In this document: one piece after another, positions 1 through 7,953 of the stretch
How the letters are laid out: every line of letters begins with the position of its first letter
Numbering within the stretch: position 1 is the stretch's first letter
Source: Clostridia bacterium
GTDB lineage: Bacteria > Bacillota > Clostridia > Lachnospirales > Anaerotignaceae
DNA: 64,000 nucleotides
Direction: 5' to 3'
NCBI GenBank assembly: GCA_022786605.1
Contig: JALFWW010000017.1
Span: forward strand, 1 to 64,000
The notes under the pieces: generated by a model
Told to the model about the DNA's origin: nothing
Databases searched by the model: none
What the model saw: the letters and a program-made list of their open reading frames with translations, nothing else
Made by a program: the position numbers and the translations under genes

Positions 1-99
1 TGTTAATTAAATATTTTATATCCTTCATTTGATAATTAGTAAACCCATTGTAATTATCACGTAATTATCGCTCAAAAAATATACTAAAGTATTTTATTT

Positions 100-124
100 A
101 CCCCTAGTAGAACTAGGGGTTTTG
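100..124 (+). terminator. Hairpin terminator of a gene left of the window
   Basis: An 8-bp GC-rich stem (100-107 with 113-120) is followed by a short T run. It sits in AT-rich sequence (1-145) where I see no gene. It probably ends a plus-strand gene lying to the left of the window. Confidence 0.5.
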
Positions 125-145
125 TTAAGCTAAAGCATCCAATAA

Positions 146-186
146 AAAAACCAGAAAGAATCGAAAATGATTCTTTCTGGTTTTTT
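146..186 (-). terminator. Terminator of prfC, bidirectional in form
   Basis: A 15-bp stem (148-162 with 169-183) has an A run on one side and a T run on the other, so it can act in both directions. It lies directly after the prfC stop codon and would end that minus-strand transcript. Confidence 0.85.
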
Positions 187-190
187 GTGT

Positions 191-1780
191 TTAACCCTGA
201 TATTCTGTATCGTCTACGTCCAGTGCTTCTACCAGCTTCACATCGGGGTTCTTCTGCATGAAGTTGTTCAGTGTGTACTGGTTTGCAAAGAGCAGGATGG
301 GACGTTCAAAGTGGTCATATACCAGTGTGCTTCTGGCTACCACATAATCCTTGACATCCTTGGGAGAACCGGGGGCTACCCAGCGAGCTACGCTGTAGTC
401 CAGAGGTTCCATACGGATTTCGGAGTTGTATTCATTTTTCAGGCGATATTCAAATACTTCAAACTGGAGCTGACCAACGGCACCCAGAATGACGTCGTTA
501 AATTCGTTGTGGTATACCTGAATGGCACCTTCCTGTGCTAACTGCTGTACGCCTTTCTGGAACTGTTTTGCTTTCAGAGAGTTTACAGGATGCACACGGC
601 AGAACAGTTCGGGAGGGAAGGTAGGCAGTGGTTCGAAGAACAGTTTTTCCTTCCGGTCGGTGATGGTATCGCCAATCTGATAGTTGCCGCTGTCATAAAT
701 ACCGATGATGTCCCCGGCAATGGCGGTTTCTACGGTTTCACGGTCGTTTGCCATCAGGTGGGTGGACTGGCTCAGTTTCATCTGCTTGCCTGTACGGGAC
801 AGGGTAACGTTCATGCCACGGTTGAAAGTACCGGAACAGATACGCAAAAATGCCAGTCTGTCACGATGGGCAGGGTTCATGTTTGCCTGAATTTTGAAAA
901 TAAAACCGCTGAAAAATTCGTCTGTAGGTTTTACTTCGCCAGTTGTGGTTTTTCTTGCGCCGGGAGCAGGAGACCATTCCAGGAAGTGTTTCAAAAATGG
1001 TGTGATACCGAAGTCAGCCAGAGCGGAACCGAAGAATACGGGAGAAAGTTTCCCTTCTTTGATTGCCTGCAGGTCAAAGGGGTTGCCTGCGCCGTCCAGC
1101 AGTTCCATTTCACCTCTTAAAATATCCAGGTTAGCATCGGAGATAACGCCTTCCAGTGTGTCACCGAATACGCCGTTGGCACCCAGTTCCACAACGCCGT
1201 CTTTTTGCTTGTAAAGATATACTTTGTTTTCCAGACGGTCGTAAATGCCTTCAAATGTCAAACCGTTGCCGATGGGCCATGTAACGGCTGTGGAGGGCAG
1301 TCCCAGCGCGTCTTCCAAGTCAGCCATACAGTCCAGAGGATCTTTGGACTGACGGTCTAATTTGTTGATGAATGTAAAGATGGGGATTTCACGCATGCTG
1401 CAAACTTTGAACAGTTTTACAGTCTGTGCTTCCACACCTTTTGCCGCGTCGATGACCATGACAGCGCTGTCTACGGATGTCAGAATACGGTAAGTATCTT
1501 CACCGAAGTCGTTATGACCGGGTGTATCCATGATGGATACCACTTTGCCGTCATACTCGAACTGCATAACGGAAGAAGTAACGGAAATCCCTCTCTGTTT
1601 TTCGATTTCCATCCAGTCACTTTTTGCGAATTTCGCGTTTCTTCTTGCTTTTACGGTGCCGGCTTCTCGAATAGCGCCGCCATGAAGCAGCAGTTTTTCT
1701 GTCAGTGTGGTCTTACCTGCGTCGGGGTGAGAGATGATGCCGAAAATACGCCGTTTTTGAATGGCTTCCAGATTGCTCAT
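191..1780 (-). CDS. prfC: Peptide chain release factor 3 (RF3)
   Basis: RF3 is the cytoplasmic translational GTPase that recycles release factors 1 and 2 from the ribosome after peptide release. The 529-residue product has the family's usual length. The N-terminal GTPase domain shows the P-loop SHPDAGKT, the switch region RGISVTSS, DTPGHNDF and the NKLD specificity motif. The RF3-specific C-terminal part follows. I chose the ATG at 1778-1780 (protein starting MSNLEAI) because an AAGG ribosome site sits about 8 bases upstream. An ATG two codons earlier is possible, and the much longer open frame to 1936 lacks a plausible ribosome site. The gene stands alone on the minus strand, divergent from ridA. 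Confidence 0.95.
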   Translation of the reverse strand: MSNLEAIQKRRIFGIISHPDAGKTTLTEKLLLHGGAIREAGTVKARRNAKFAKSDWMEIEKQRGISVTSSVMQFEYDGKVVSIMDTPGHNDFGEDTYRILTSVDSAVMVIDAAKGVEAQTVKLFKVCSMREIPIFTFINKLDRQSKDPLDCMADLEDALGLPSTAVTWPIGNGLTFEGIYDRLENKVYLYKQKDGVVELGANGVFGDTLEGVISDANLDILRGEMELLDGAGNPFDLQAIKEGKLSPVFFGSALADFGITPFLKHFLEWSPAPGARKTTTGEVKPTDEFFSGFIFKIQANMNPAHRDRLAFLRICSGTFNRGMNVTLSRTGKQMKLSQSTHLMANDRETVETAIAGDIIGIYDSGNYQIGDTITDRKEKLFFEPLPTFPPELFCRVHPVNSLKAKQFQKGVQQLAQEGAIQVYHNEFNDVILGAVGQLQFEVFEYRLKNEYNSEIRMEPLDYSVARWVAPGSPKDVKDYVVARSTLVYDHFERPILLFANQYTLNNFMQKNPDVKLVEALDVDDTEYQG

Positions 1781-1935
1781 GTTCATTTTCCTTTCTGTCC
1801 AAAATCTATATTGAAAAGTTGTTGCTTTTTGTATCCATAACATTTCTATTTTAACCGAAACCAGACAAAAAGGGAATAAAAATTTGCAGAATTTCATACA
1901 AAAAGTAAAAAATGCTGTATCTGACACAAAATACA

Positions 1936-1964
1936 TTGACTGTATATTGTCTTTGGACTAAAAT
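1936..1964 (+). promoter_or_regulatory. Sigma-A promoter of ridA
   Basis: A -35 box TTGACT (1936-1941) and a -10 box TAAAAT (1959-1964) are separated by 17 bases, 45 bases ahead of the ridA start codon. Confidence 0.7.
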
Positions 1965-2008
1965 AAAGATAAATAAAATACTATGCAAAAATATGGAGGT
2001 TATCTATT

Positions 2009-2389
2009 ATGTTCAAAGTAACAAGCACAGACAAAGCACCCGCAGCGATCGGTCCTTACTCTCAGGCCATCGAAGTAAATGGTTTCCTGTTTGCTTCCGG
2101 TCAGGTTCCCATCAACCCTGAAGTAGGCGATGTTGTAGCAGAAGGCATCGTTGACCAGACAGAACAGGTTATGAAAAACATCGGCGCGATTCTGGAAGTA
2201 AACGGTCTGACATACACAGACGTTGTAAAAACAACATGCTTCCTGGCTGACATGGGCGACTTCGCTACATTCAACGAAGTATACGCAAAATACTTCACAG
2301 GCAAACCCGCTCGTTCCTGCGTAGCAGTAAAAACACTGCCCAAGAACGTTCTGTGTGAAGTAGAAATTCTGGCTGTAACAAAGAAATAA
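2009..2389 (+). CDS. ridA: RidA family reactive enamine/imine deaminase
   Basis: RidA (YjgF/YER057c/UK114 family) hydrolyses reactive 2-aminoacrylate and related enamines released by PLP enzymes, protecting the cell from their damage. The 126-residue protein has the family length. It carries the conserved stretch IGPYSQAI near residue 14, and the C-terminal PARSCVAVK segment contains the arginine that binds substrate carboxylate. The start codon follows a good ribosome site (TGGAGG). It is a single-gene unit with its own promoter and a terminator at 2416-2453. Codon use is strongly biased (many GTA, GAA, AAA codons), which suggests high expression. Confidence 0.93.
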   Translation: MFKVTSTDKAPAAIGPYSQAIEVNGFLFASGQVPINPEVGDVVAEGIVDQTEQVMKNIGAILEVNGLTYTDVVKTTCFLADMGDFATFNEVYAKYFTGKPARSCVAVKTLPKNVLCEVEILAVTKK

Positions 2390-2415
2390 TTGTTGCGACT
2401 GATTTTTGCAAGTGA

Positions 2416-2453
2416 AAGTGGGACAGGCTGTTTGGTCTGTCCCAACTTTTTTG
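2416..2453 (+). terminator. Terminator of ridA
   Basis: An 8-bp core stem, TGGGACAG (2419-2426) with CTGTCCCA (2437-2444), is extended by flanking A/T pairs and followed by a T run. Confidence 0.85.
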
Positions 2454-2473
2454 AAAAAAAGTGAAAAAAGTTG

Positions 2474-2502
2474 TTGACAGATGAAAAAAACTGTAGTAAT
2501 AT
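2474..2502 (+). promoter_or_regulatory. Promoter of tRNA-Pro copy 1
   Basis: A perfect TTGACA (2474-2479), a 17-base spacer and TAATAT (2497-2502) lie 11 bases before the tRNA. The second copy has the same arrangement. Confidence 0.85.
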
Positions 2503-2513
2503 AGAGAAGTCGT

Positions 2514-2587
2514 CGAGGCGTGGCTCAGCTTGGTAGAGCGCTACATTAGGGATGTAGAGGTCGCAAGTTCAAATCTTGTCGCCTCGA
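2514..2587 (+). tRNA. tRNA-Pro (anticodon AGG), copy 1
   Basis: The 74 bases fold into a full cloverleaf: acceptor stem CGAGGCG/CGCCTCG, D arm, 5-bp anticodon stem CTACA/TGTAG with loop TTAGGGA, and T arm. Loop position 34-36 reads AGG, which decodes proline CCU. The C1-G72 pair, A73 discriminator and G37 fit bacterial tRNA-Pro. The 3' CCA is not encoded. An A at position 34 is uncommon in bacteria outside tRNA-Arg(ACG). Confidence 0.95.
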
Positions 2588-2594
2588 TTGGACA

Positions 2595-2633
2595 AACCGG
2601 AAATGTCGGAAACGGCATTTTCGGTTCTTTTTT
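2595..2633 (+). terminator. Terminator of tRNA-Pro copy 1
   Basis: An 11-bp stem (2595-2605 with 2616-2626, one G-T pair) is followed by a T run. Confidence 0.8.
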
Positions 2634-2680
2634 CCAAAACGGCTTCAAACAATGTTTCCCAAAAGAAACAAAAAAAGAAG

Positions 2681-2709
2681 TTGACAAATGAAATAAAATA
2701 TAGTAATAT
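2681..2709 (+). promoter_or_regulatory. Promoter of tRNA-Pro copy 2
   Basis: TTGACA (2681-2686), a 17-base spacer and TAATAT (2704-2709) lie 11 bases before the second tRNA. It closely resembles the copy 1 promoter. Confidence 0.85.
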
Positions 2710-2720
2710 AGAGAAGTCGT

Positions 2721-2794
2721 CGAGGCGTGGCTCAGCTTGGTAGAGCGCTACATTAGGGATGTAGAGGTCGCAAGTTCAAATCTTGTCGCCTCGA
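2721..2794 (+). tRNA. tRNA-Pro (anticodon AGG), copy 2
   Basis: This is identical over all 74 bases to the copy at 2514-2587, and the immediate upstream sequence back to the -10 box is also the same. It is therefore a recent tandem duplication of a promoter-plus-tRNA unit. It has its own terminator at 2801-2848. Confidence 0.95.
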
Positions 2795-2800
2795 CTTTTT

Positions 2801-2848
2801 AAAACTCGTTAAAACGTTGTCTGCAATGTTTTGGCGAGTTTTTTTCTT
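2801..2848 (+). terminator. Terminator of tRNA-Pro copy 2
   Basis: A stem AAAACTCG (2801-2808) with CGAGTTTT (2835-2842), with further inner pairing, is followed by a run of T. Confidence 0.85.
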
Positions 2849-2923
2849 TTCAAAAAAGAATTTTCACGGTACAATGGAGAAAGAATATCTTTTAGGTAAC
2901 AACCACGAAATTGGGGTGAGTAT

Positions 2924-3559
2924 GTGGAAAAAAAGAACGATGCCGTAGAAAGCAACGCATTGGTATCCCGTGCGAAAAATGGGGATATGCATGCATTTGA
3001 GCAGTTGCTTTTGCAGCATGAAAAAATCGTTTTTAACATCGTCCTTCGTATGATGGGTCCTGGTGAAGATGTGAAGGACCTTTCACAGGAAGTATTTTTG
3101 AAAGTTTATCGAAACCTGGAAAAATTCGATGAAAAATCCGCGTTTTCTACTTGGATCTACCGTATTGCCGTCAATACCTGTATTGACGAAATGCGCCGCC
3201 GGAAAGGGAAACAAACTTATTCCTTAGAGGCGGAGATCGAGGATACAGAAGGCAGCTATCAAAAACAGTTTGCGGATACGGGAGAAACGCCGGAAGAAAG
3301 TCTAATGCGTAAGGAAGGACAGAGCGAAGTTCTTCGGGCATTGGAAACGTTGTCACCAGAACATAAGACAGCCATCGTGCTGCGGGATATCCGAGGTTTT
3401 TCCTATGAAGAAATCGCGGAAATGACGGATACCGCACTGGGAACTGTAAAATCCCGCATTTCCAGAGCCAGAATACAATTAAAGGAAGAAATTTTAAAAA
3501 TCAGGGAACGAAAATCAAATGACTTACGTCAAAAAAGCAGAAAGGAGGGAAGGACATGA
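2924..3559 (+). CDS. ECF-type RNA polymerase sigma factor (SigW-like)
   Basis: This 211-residue group 4 (extracytoplasmic function) sigma factor would direct RNA polymerase to stress or envelope promoters. Region 2 is visible around residues 25-95 (DLSQEVFLKVYRNL, then FSTWIYRIAVNTCIDEMRRR). Region 4 lies around residues 140-195 (LSPEHKTAIVLRDI, YEEIAEMTDTALGTVKSRI). The start is a GTG at 2924 behind GGGGTGAG; the overlapping ATG at 2922 is in another frame and soon closes. The stop codon overlaps the start of the next gene, an anti-sigma factor, so the two are co-transcribed and translationally coupled. The regulon cannot be inferred from the sequence. Confidence 0.9.
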   Translation: MEKKNDAVESNALVSRAKNGDMHAFEQLLLQHEKIVFNIVLRMMGPGEDVKDLSQEVFLKVYRNLEKFDEKSAFSTWIYRIAVNTCIDEMRRRKGKQTYSLEAEIEDTEGSYQKQFADTGETPEESLMRKEGQSEVLRALETLSPEHKTAIVLRDIRGFSYEEIAEMTDTALGTVKSRISRARIQLKEEILKIRERKSNDLRQKSRKEGRT

Positions 3560-4671
3560 TGAAATGTAGCCAGTGTCAGGAGAAATTCTGGGATTATTAT
3601 GACGGCACACTTACTGCGGAAGAAGCGGCAGAAATGGAAAAACATCTGGAAATCTGCTCAGAATGTGCTGCCGAAGCAAAAATGGTCAAACAAATGCTGG
3701 AAAGCCTCCATACCCTTCCCGAAGCTGCTTTGCCGGAAGGCTATCATGAAGAATTGATGGGAAAAATCGCAAAAGAAAATATGGCGAAAATTTCTCATAC
3801 TTCTATAGATCAGTCAGAAAAACAGGAAACAGGTACGGTAGTACCGTTCCCGCAGAAACGTCGGAAAAACTGGAAGAATTTCGGTCTGGTTGCCGCGGCG
3901 GTGGTGTTGGTGGCAGCAGCAGGCGGAATTCAAGGCATTCAGCAGTTGCGGGCACCGCAGGAATCCATTATTCAGCAGGCAAAAGATGCGCCGATGAAAT
4001 CTGATTATGAAACAGAAGAAATGATGACAGCAGACAACCCTCTGGTGGACACAACGACGGAAAAATCGCAGGATGCATCAGTAAATGAATCCACAGAAAC
4101 TGCACCTGCAGAGCCGAAACAGACAACAACACAGCCCAAAAACTCTAAGACGACACCAAAAGCAACAACTGCTACAGAAACGACAAAACCAGCAGAAAGC
4201 GGACAGAAACCACCTGTGCAGAGCACGCAGGAAGAAACCGCTGCTCCAGAATCCGCAATAAATCAGCCCCAAGCTGATGCTGCGGAGAAACAACCTTTGA
4301 AAGGCGCTTTTTCTGCCAACACTTTATCGGAAGAAAAATCAGGCTCTGCTGCGGAAACGCAGAACAGCAGTCAGCCAGCAACAGTTCGTGCCAATGATTT
4401 GTCTGCGGCAACAATAGAGGAACAGATTGATTTACAGGTAAAAGATGTCAAAGAAGCCATGGATGACATCCGTACAGTCATTACAGAAATGGAATTGACA
4501 GAAAAAGAAGCAACAGAATCATCTATTACAGTGACTATGAAAGAAAATCAGAAACAGGCATTTTTAGATGAATTATCCGAAATCGGTACATTGCCCGATA
4601 CAGAAGTCAGCGACAGCACAGCGGAAACTAAGATTGACTTGAAAGTTGTTTGTGTAGAAGCGGAAAAATAA
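3556..4671 (+). CDS. Anti-sigma factor with zinc-finger domain and one membrane span
   Basis: This is the likely membrane-bound partner that holds the preceding ECF sigma factor inactive. The N-terminus (residues 1-45) is an anti-sigma zinc-finger (ZAS) domain with an early CSQC and a later HLEICSEC, matching the H-x3-C-x2-C pattern. A single hydrophobic span lies near residues 110-130. It is followed by a long extracytoplasmic linker rich in Thr, Ser, Glu, Pro and Gln (about 135-290). The C-terminal 85 residues are predicted to be helical and acidic. Total length is 371 residues, longer than simple ZAS proteins. Start is ATGATG behind AAAGGAGGGAAGG. The outer linker is a plausible site for regulated proteolysis, which is an inference. 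Confidence 0.85.
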   Translation: MMKCSQCQEKFWDYYDGTLTAEEAAEMEKHLEICSECAAEAKMVKQMLESLHTLPEAALPEGYHEELMGKIAKENMAKISHTSIDQSEKQETGTVVPFPQKRRKNWKNFGLVAAAVVLVAAAGGIQGIQQLRAPQESIIQQAKDAPMKSDYETEEMMTADNPLVDTTTEKSQDASVNESTETAPAEPKQTTTQPKNSKTTPKATTATETTKPAESGQKPPVQSTQEETAAPESAINQPQADAAEKQPLKGAFSANTLSEEKSGSAAETQNSSQPATVRANDLSAATIEEQIDLQVKDVKEAMDDIRTVITEMELTEKEATESSITVTMKENQKQAFLDELSEIGTLPDTEVSDSTAETKIDLKVVCVEAEK

Positions 4672-4689
4672 AATATTTCTCAAAAGTAA

Positions 4690-4732
4690 AAGCTGAAACC
4701 AGCAGGCATTGTTGGATTTCGGCTTTTTTATT
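4690..4732 (+). terminator. Terminator of the sigma/anti-sigma operon
   Basis: A stem of about 12 bp (4690-4702 with 4716-4728), containing one G-T pair and a mismatch, is followed by a T run. Confidence 0.75.
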
Positions 4733-4781
4733 TTACAAAAATGAATGATACCGCGTGGATTCTACAGTGTTGTATTGAAAA

Positions 4782-4829
4782 TTATACAATTTGTATAAAT
4801 ATTTGAATAAGAAATACGCAATTTGTATA
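4782..4829 (+). promoter_or_regulatory. Perfect 17-base palindrome plus a direct repeat upstream of hisZ
   Basis: TTATACAATTTGTATAA (4782-4798) is a perfect palindrome around a central T. The 11-mer CAATTTGTATA within it (4787-4797) recurs at 4819-4829, 32 bases (about three helical turns) downstream. It looks like a pair of dimer binding sites for an unidentified regulator, upstream of the mapped hisZ promoter. Confidence 0.4.
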
Positions 4830-4854
4830 TACATACTAAACTTTAATAATCTAC

Positions 4855-4883
4855 TTGACTAAAGTGTTAAACTGGCTTAATAT
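4855..4883 (+). promoter_or_regulatory. hisZ operon promoter with putative YerC/HisR operator
   Basis: A -35 box TTGACT (4855-4860), a 17-base spacer and a -10 box TAATAT (4878-4883) precede the operon. The 14-mer ACTAAAGTGTTAAA (4858-4871) covers the end of the -35 box and the spacer. It occurs again, inverted, inside the promoter of the TrpR-like gene yerC (55180-55193). A degenerate relative, ACTAAACTTTAAT, lies at about 4835-4847. TrpR-family YerC/HisR proteins are known regulators of histidine genes in Firmicutes. Confidence 0.7.
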
Positions 4884-4909
4884 GAAGAAAAGCATGTGGG
4901 AGGTGCCTT

Positions 4910-6028
4910 ATGACCGATTGGGATGGATTATTGAAAAAAGAAGAACAGACAGTATTTCGTCTGCGGGCGCTCTTTGAACAGTACGGCTACCGTAAATTCA
5001 AAATGAGCAAGTTTGAGGAATATGATTTTTATGCAGAAAACAGAAGTTTTTTGACAACAAAAAATATCATTACCTTTCAGGGGTTACAGGGTCATTTGCT
5101 GGCGTTAAAACCTGATGTGACATTATCCATTGTCAAGCATACCAAAGGCAGTTATGACTGTCCGGAGAGAGTATATTACAACGAAAATGTATACCGTGCC
5201 AGAAAGGACGATGGAGAATATAAAGAAATTATGCAGGTAGGTCTGGAATACATTGGCGAAGTGGACGATTATGCCGTCAGCGAAGTGATTCTGCTTGCCA
5301 AAAAGAGTTTGGACAGCATTTCCAGCCGCAGTATGCTGAATATTTCTCACATGGGCTTTGTACAGGGATTATTGGAGGAAACAGCACTTCCGCCTTCCCA
5401 GCAGGAGAAGATTCTGGTCTGCATCGGTGAAAAAAATGCCCATGGCATTGGGCAGATTTGTCAGGAAAACGGTGTTTCCCAAGAACTCACGAGCCGCTTG
5501 CAGACAGTGGCATCCCTCCATGGCAGTCTGGCAGAAATACTGCCAAATGCAAAAGCATTGTGCGGCAATGAAAAAGCACAACAGGCCATTGAGGAGCTGG
5601 AACGGCTCTATATCAATTTGAAAGCCTGTATTTATGACCATGGCATCCATCTGGATTTCTCTATTGTCAACGATATGGATTATTACAACGGCATTATCTT
5701 CCAAGGATTTGTGGACGGTATCCCCACAGGGGTCCTTTCCGGCGGCAGATATGACAATCTGGTGCATAAATGCGGCAAAAACGCTGACGCATTGGGATTT
5801 GCCGTTTATATGGATATGCTGGAACGCTATGGCGAAGAAGAAAAGTCCTACGATGTGGACGCATTGCTTTTATGCGATGAAAATACGGATACCATCGGAA
5901 AACTTCGGGCAGTGCAGATGCTCCAAAGCATGGGACTTTCCGTGGCGGTACAGAAACAGGATGACGGCAGACTGAAATACAAACAGCTTTGCCGGTTGAG
6001 TGAAAGCGGGGTGGAAGTCATTGGCTGA
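4910..6028 (+). CDS. hisZ: ATP phosphoribosyltransferase regulatory subunit HisZ
   Basis: HisZ is a catalytically inactive histidyl-tRNA synthetase paralogue that forms a hetero-octamer with short-form HisG and carries histidine feedback control of the first pathway step. The 372-residue protein has class II synthetase-like motifs: LLALKPDVTLSIVKH near residues 62-76, and the motif 3-like GVLSGGRYDNLVHK around 275-288. A short C-terminal domain follows. It starts the histidine operon behind AGGTG and overlaps the region containing the hisG ribosome site. Its presence explains why the following HisG lacks the C-terminal regulatory domain. Confidence 0.93.
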   Translation: MTDWDGLLKKEEQTVFRLRALFEQYGYRKFKMSKFEEYDFYAENRSFLTTKNIITFQGLQGHLLALKPDVTLSIVKHTKGSYDCPERVYYNENVYRARKDDGEYKEIMQVGLEYIGEVDDYAVSEVILLAKKSLDSISSRSMLNISHMGFVQGLLEETALPPSQQEKILVCIGEKNAHGIGQICQENGVSQELTSRLQTVASLHGSLAEILPNAKALCGNEKAQQAIEELERLYINLKACIYDHGIHLDFSIVNDMDYYNGIIFQGFVDGIPTGVLSGGRYDNLVHKCGKNADALGFAVYMDMLERYGEEEKSYDVDALLLCDENTDTIGKLRAVQMLQSMGLSVAVQKQDDGRLKYKQLCRLSESGVEVIG

Positions 6029-6659
6029 GTATTTGAATATCGCGTTGCCAAAAGGCAGATTAGGGGAAAAAGCCTATGATATTTTGGAAGGCATTGGCTT
6101 TGGCTGCCCCTCCATTCGGGAACAGAACCGAAAATTGATTTTTGAAAATGAGGAAAACCGTGTGCGGTATTTCTGGGTAAAGCCTTCTGACGTTGCTGTT
6201 TATGTGGAACGGGGCGCTGCTGATGTGGGCATTGTGGGCAAGGATATTTTGCTGGAACAGGGGTCAGACGTTTATGAGCTTTTAGACCTTGGCATTGGCA
6301 AATGCCGTATGGCGGTGGCAGGCATCAAAGGCACAAGACTTACCACAGACAAAACCCTACGTGTAGCAACGAAATTTCCCAATATCGCAAGGGAATATTT
6401 CCGCAGACAGAGCATGGAAATTGAAATCATCAAGCTTCATGGCTCCATCGAAATTGCGCCAATTCTCCACATGTCTGATGTTATTGTGGATATTGTGGAA
6501 ACGGGCACCACACTGAAAGAAAATAATCTGGAGCCTTTGGAGGACATTGTGCCCATCAGTGCAAGGCTCATTGCCAATAAAGCAAGTTACCAGTTCAATT
6601 ATGAACGGGTACGGGAAATGTGTGAGAAAATAGAAGGACTTCAACAGGACATAAAATGA
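6021..6659 (+). CDS. hisG: ATP phosphoribosyltransferase, short form
   Basis: HisG condenses ATP with PRPP, the first and committed step of histidine synthesis. The 212-residue product is the short form, which needs HisZ for activity. It starts LAEYLNIALPKGRL, typical of the family, and has the PRPP-binding segment DVIVDIVETGTTLKENNL near residues 152-169. I chose TTG at 6021 because GGGGTGG lies 6 bases upstream. A GTG at 6000 is in frame but lacks a ribosome site. The start lies inside the end of hisZ (8-base overlap), so translation is probably coupled. Confidence 0.92.
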   Translation: MAEYLNIALPKGRLGEKAYDILEGIGFGCPSIREQNRKLIFENEENRVRYFWVKPSDVAVYVERGAADVGIVGKDILLEQGSDVYELLDLGIGKCRMAVAGIKGTRLTTDKTLRVATKFPNIAREYFRRQSMEIEIIKLHGSIEIAPILHMSDVIVDIVETGTTLKENNLEPLEDIVPISARLIANKASYQFNYERVREMCEKIEGLQQDIK

Positions 6660-6669
6660 GGTGATACCT

Positions 6670-7953
6670 ATGATCAAGCAGTATCGTTATGCAGATATTT
6701 CCATTGACGATATTTTTCATAGAACAGAAGAAAAAACAGACGTGGCAGATGCCGTAGCGGAAATTTTGGCAGACGTACGGAAAAACGGCGATGAAGCTCT
6801 GCGGCGTTACAGCGAACGGTTCGACGGCGCAAAGCTGGATGTGCTGGAAGTGACAGCGGAAGAACAGGCGGCGGCTATGGCGGCAGTAGACCCGGAACTG
6901 ATTGCTATTTTAGAGGAAGCGGCGGCGAATATCCGTGCTTTTCATGAAAAACAGAAACGGACGGACTTTGTCATCACAGAAAAAGACGGCGTGGTGCTGG
7001 GACAGAAAATCATTCCTCTGGACAGAGCAGGGGTCTATGTACCCGGCGGCACAGCATGTTATCCCTCTACAGTTTTGATGGATACTATTCCGGCGAAAAT
7101 CGCAGGCGTAGGGGAAATCATTATGACCACTCCGGCAAAAAGGGGGAAAATCAATCCTGTGATTCTGGCGGCGGCAGAAATCGCCGGCGTAGACCGTATT
7201 TTTAAGATTGGCGGCGCACAGGCCATCGGCGCATTGGCTTATGGCACAGAAAGTGTGCCTCGCGTGGATAAGATTGTAGGACCCGGCAATGCCTTTGTGG
7301 CAGAAGCCAAAAAACAGGTTTTTGGTCGGGTTTCCATTGATATGATCGCGGGACCCAGTGAGATTTTGATTCTGGCAGATGATACCTGTGACGCGGAAGT
7401 GGTAGCGGCAGATATGCTTTCTCAGGCGGAACATGATACAATGGCAAGCGCTGTACTGGTAACAGACAGCACAAGATTGGCAAAGGCAGTTTCTGCGGAA
7501 CTGGAACGGCAGATTCCTTTGCTCCCCAGAGCGGAAATCGCCAGAGAATCCATTGACAACTGCAGCAAAATCATTCTGGCAGAATCCATGACACAGGCGG
7601 TGGAAATTTCCAATGAAATCGCTCCCGAGCATCTGGAAGTCTGCGTGGATAATCCTTTCGCATATCTGGCACAGATTCGCCATGCAGGTTCCATTTTCCT
7701 TGGAAAACACGCACCGGAAGCCTTGGGGGATTATTTTGCAGGACCAAACCACACCTTGCCCACCAGCGGCACAGCCCGTTTTTCTTCCCCCTTGTCTGTA
7801 GATGATTTTATCAAGAAATCTTCTTTTACATACTATACCCAGCAGGCACTGGAACAGGTAGGAGAAAAAATCGTGCGTTTTGCAGAAGAAGAAGGCTTGC
7901 AGGCGCATGGGAAATCCGTTTCGGTACGTCTGGAAAAAGGAGGAAAGTTATGA
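6670..7953 (+). CDS. hisD: Histidinol dehydrogenase
   Basis: HisD carries out the last two steps, oxidising L-histidinol to histidine with two NAD+. The 427-residue protein has the family hallmarks: GGAQAIGALAYGT, KIVGPGNAFVAEAKKQVFG, the zinc/active-site stretch LSQAEHDTMASA, EHLEVCV and GPNHTLPTSGTARFSSPL. I chose the ATG at 6670, behind GAGGTGAT. A GTG at 6661 is in frame but overlaps that ribosome site. It lies 10 bases after hisG and overlaps hisC by 4 bases. Confidence 0.95.
   Translation: MIKQYRYADISIDDIFHRTEEKTDVADAVAEILADVRKNGDEALRRYSERFDGAKLDVLEVTAEEQAAAMAAVDPELIAILEEAAANIRAFHEKQKRTDFVITEKDGVVLGQKIIPLDRAGVYVPGGTACYPSTVLMDTIPAKIAGVGEIIMTTPAKRGKINPVILAAAEIAGVDRIFKIGGAQAIGALAYGTESVPRVDKIVGPGNAFVAEAKKQVFGRVSIDMIAGPSEILILADDTCDAEVVAADMLSQAEHDTMASAVLVTDSTRLAKAVSAELERQIPLLPRAEIARESIDNCSKIILAESMTQAVEISNEIAPEHLEVCVDNPFAYLAQIRHAGSIFLGKHAPEALGDYFAGPNHTLPTSGTARFSSPLSVDDFIKKSSFTYYTQQALEQVGEKIVRFAEEEGLQAHGKSVSVRLEKGGKL

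Noticed and set aside
4735..4909. A T-box leader before the histidine operon
   Set aside because: There is no T-box core sequence and no specifier or antiterminator stems. The leader after the promoter is only about 20 bases.
6000..6028. A frameshift or fusion between hisZ and hisG
   Set aside because: The overlap is only 8 bases when hisG starts at TTG 6021, which has a proper ribosome site. Both proteins are complete.
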